Shown: in pieces, positions 62,969-64,000 of the stretch
How the letters are laid out: each line of letters begins with the position of its first letter
Numbering within the stretch: the stretch's first letter is position 1
Assembly (NCBI RefSeq): GCF_008281175.1
Contig: NZ_CP036524.1
Location: 1,736,001-1,800,000 of the forward strand
DNA length: 64,000 nucleotides
Source of the DNA: [Clostridium] hylemonae DSM 15053
Lineage (GTDB): Bacteria; Bacillota; Clostridia; Lachnospirales; Lachnospiraceae
Direction of reading: 5' to 3'
Notes under the pieces: model-generated
Databases searched by the model: none
What the model was told of the DNA's origin: nothing
What the model saw: only the letters and a program-made list of their open reading frames with translations
Made by a program: the position numbers and the translations under genes

Positions 62969-63941
62969 GTGTTTCCGACTTTCTGATCGGTCTGATATAC
63001 TTCCAGAATTTCTCCGGGTTGTGATAAAAATAGATTATTCTGCCGGGAGAAGTATCATAGCAGTAACCTGTGCCTTCAAAGTCGAAGTCTGCCATTGCCT
63101 TCTCCACTTTTTCTTCTACGCTGCGGTTTTCCTGTTCATAATCAAAAGGCCCGTGTTCAAAGACGATATATTCAGCTTCGGGGATATCGATCATAAGCAT
63201 CTGCGCAGGCACTTCACCTTTATGATCAGCCGGAAGCCGCGCTCCATAACATTCGGTCCGCAAAATTCCCCAATCGCAGAGCCTGCCGTCCGGGTCGTTG
63301 ATGTATGCCATCACCTGTCCGTTTCCGCTGTTGGAATCGCTCCCGCCGTCGTCATCCAATTTGCCCTTGATGCTGTCGAGCAGACCGCAGATCGTTTCGA
63401 TGTCCTGCCCCGGAATCTGATTCTGTTTCTGCCAGAAATCCCAATATCCATTGCTTTCATAGTTTTTGATGTGCAGAAATTTGTGTGCTGGAATCGTTAC
63501 GAAATAAATTTTGACATCATCTGTAGATTTTATCATGCCAATCTCTCCTAATCCTAAAAAGTAACGGTCAAAAGGATTTATTTTTGTGCGAAGTACGACA
63601 GGCTTTGGATTCTTCCGGTATTCGCTTGGCGTTACCCCATATGTTCCTTTAAAAGCTCTTGTAAAAGCTTCATGTGAAGAAAAACCATAGTCAAAAGCAA
63701 TATCCAGAATACTTTTTTCGCTGTCCCGGATCTCTTTCAGCGCAAAGGCCAGTTTTCTCAGTCTAAGATAGTCTCTGAACTGGATTCCCAAAATCTCTTT
63801 GAATTTCCTCGTTGTATAGAATTCGGAATAACCGAGTCTGCGGGAAAGAAAGCGAAGTGTTAAGTCCTCGCCGTTATAATTCTTAATGCAGCTGTCGATC
63901 TCATCAACGATCATCTGAATTTGTTTCTGCCATTCGTACAT
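62940..63941 (-). CDS. AraC family regulator with GyrI-like effector domain
   Basis: 333 residues. An AraC double helix-turn-helix (about 10-112) has RFLSRRLGYSEFYTTRKFKE and ILDIAFDYGFSSHEAFTRAF with GVTPSEYRKNP. The C-terminal GyrI/Rob-like ligand domain (about 140-315) has FVTIPAHKFLHIKNYE and AEYIVFEHGPFDYE. These regulators bind lipophilic compounds and usually control efflux or detoxification; the target is not in the window. GGGGG precedes the start, and a minus-strand TATAAT at 63976-63981 hints at a promoter whose -35 is past the window edge. Confidence 0.9.
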   Translation of the reverse strand: MYEWQKQIQMIVDEIDSCIKNYNGEDLTLRFLSRRLGYSEFYTTRKFKEILGIQFRDYLRLRKLAFALKEIRDSEKSILDIAFDYGFSSHEAFTRAFKGTYGVTPSEYRKNPKPVVLRTKINPFDRYFLGLGEIGMIKSTDDVKIYFVTIPAHKFLHIKNYESNGYWDFWQKQNQIPGQDIETICGLLDSIKGKLDDDGGSDSNSGNGQVMAYINDPDGRLCDWGILRTECYGARLPADHKGEVPAQMLMIDIPEAEYIVFEHGPFDYEQENRSVEEKVEKAMADFDFEGTGYCYDTSPGRIIYFYHNPEKFWKYIRPIRKSETLICDTVPHL

Positions 63942-64000
63942 TCGTCTGTTCCCCCGTTTCTACCGTTCTTCCCTTATTATAAATAAAGACAGAGAGTGCC

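Overview
The window looks like a chromosomal segment of an anaerobic, fermentative Firmicute of the Lachnospiraceae type ([Clostridium] scindens / hylemonae / Dorea-like). This is inferred from gene content and order: polA-coaE-yycJ, DUF177-rpmF, plsX-acpP-rnc-smc-ftsY, a cation-transport kdp cluster, pta-ackA, Rex, NfnAB, an iron alcohol dehydrogenase and a Re-citrate-synthase-like gene with a eukaryote-like NADP isocitrate dehydrogenase. Near-consensus TTGACA-17-TATAAT promoters and strong AGGAGG ribosome binding sites fit this. No rRNA, tRNA, CRISPR array, transposase or prophage gene was seen. Most genes lie on the + strand.

Layout. 1-2434: the tail of a CatB/Vat-like acetyltransferase and a convergent membrane GGDEF/EAL protein. 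2678-9301: a tight operon of polA, coaE, yycJ, an ACT protein, its DUF711 partner and degV. 9302-10052: a 751-base non-coding block built of nested long inverted repeats, the strangest part of the window. 10053-15280: tmcAL on the minus strand, then mgtE, pta and ackA. 15384-31069: the housekeeping cluster DUF177-rpmF // plsX-acpP-rnc-smc-ftsY-ilvA, split by a complete kdp potassium-pump operon (a small ORF, kdpF, kdpA, kdpB, kdpC and a KdpD-like sensor that ends before the kinase core). 31088-35553: a DUF1653 gene, a TPR gene, then full-length kdpD and kdpE. 35751-39045: a citrate/2-oxoglutarate operon (Re-citrate-synthase-like gene, FCD-type GntR regulator, icd) behind a promoter overlapped by a perfect 26-bp palindrome. 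39207-42887: a flavodoxin-fold oxidoreductase, an AraC-GNAT fusion and an ABC-F ATPase.

43041-50645: rex, nnr, alr, a MazF toxin with no adjacent antitoxin, a CBS/CorC protein, yebC, a CFI-box-like protein and an O-acetylhomoserine sulfhydrylase. 50698-57707: tepA, ftsK/spoIIIE, fhs, folD and a zinc-ribbon/TPR membrane protein. 57906-63941: a Rex-box-controlled adh, nfnAB, a ZIP transporter, rlmH and a convergent AraC/GyrI regulator.

How the genes connect. Rex senses NADH/NAD+, and two Rex-box matches overlap the adh promoter, so the regulator and one of its likely targets are both here. Pta-AckA makes ATP and acetate, TmcAL uses acetate to modify tRNA-Met, and NfnAB balances NADH, NADPH and ferredoxin. 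The kdp pump has a truncated sensor in its own operon, while a full KdpDE pair lies 9 kb downstream. A set of 11-bp direct repeats upstream of kdp is a candidate KdpE operator. The main candidates for something undescribed are the 9.3-10.05 kb multi-branched inverted-repeat region and the split KdpD arrangement.
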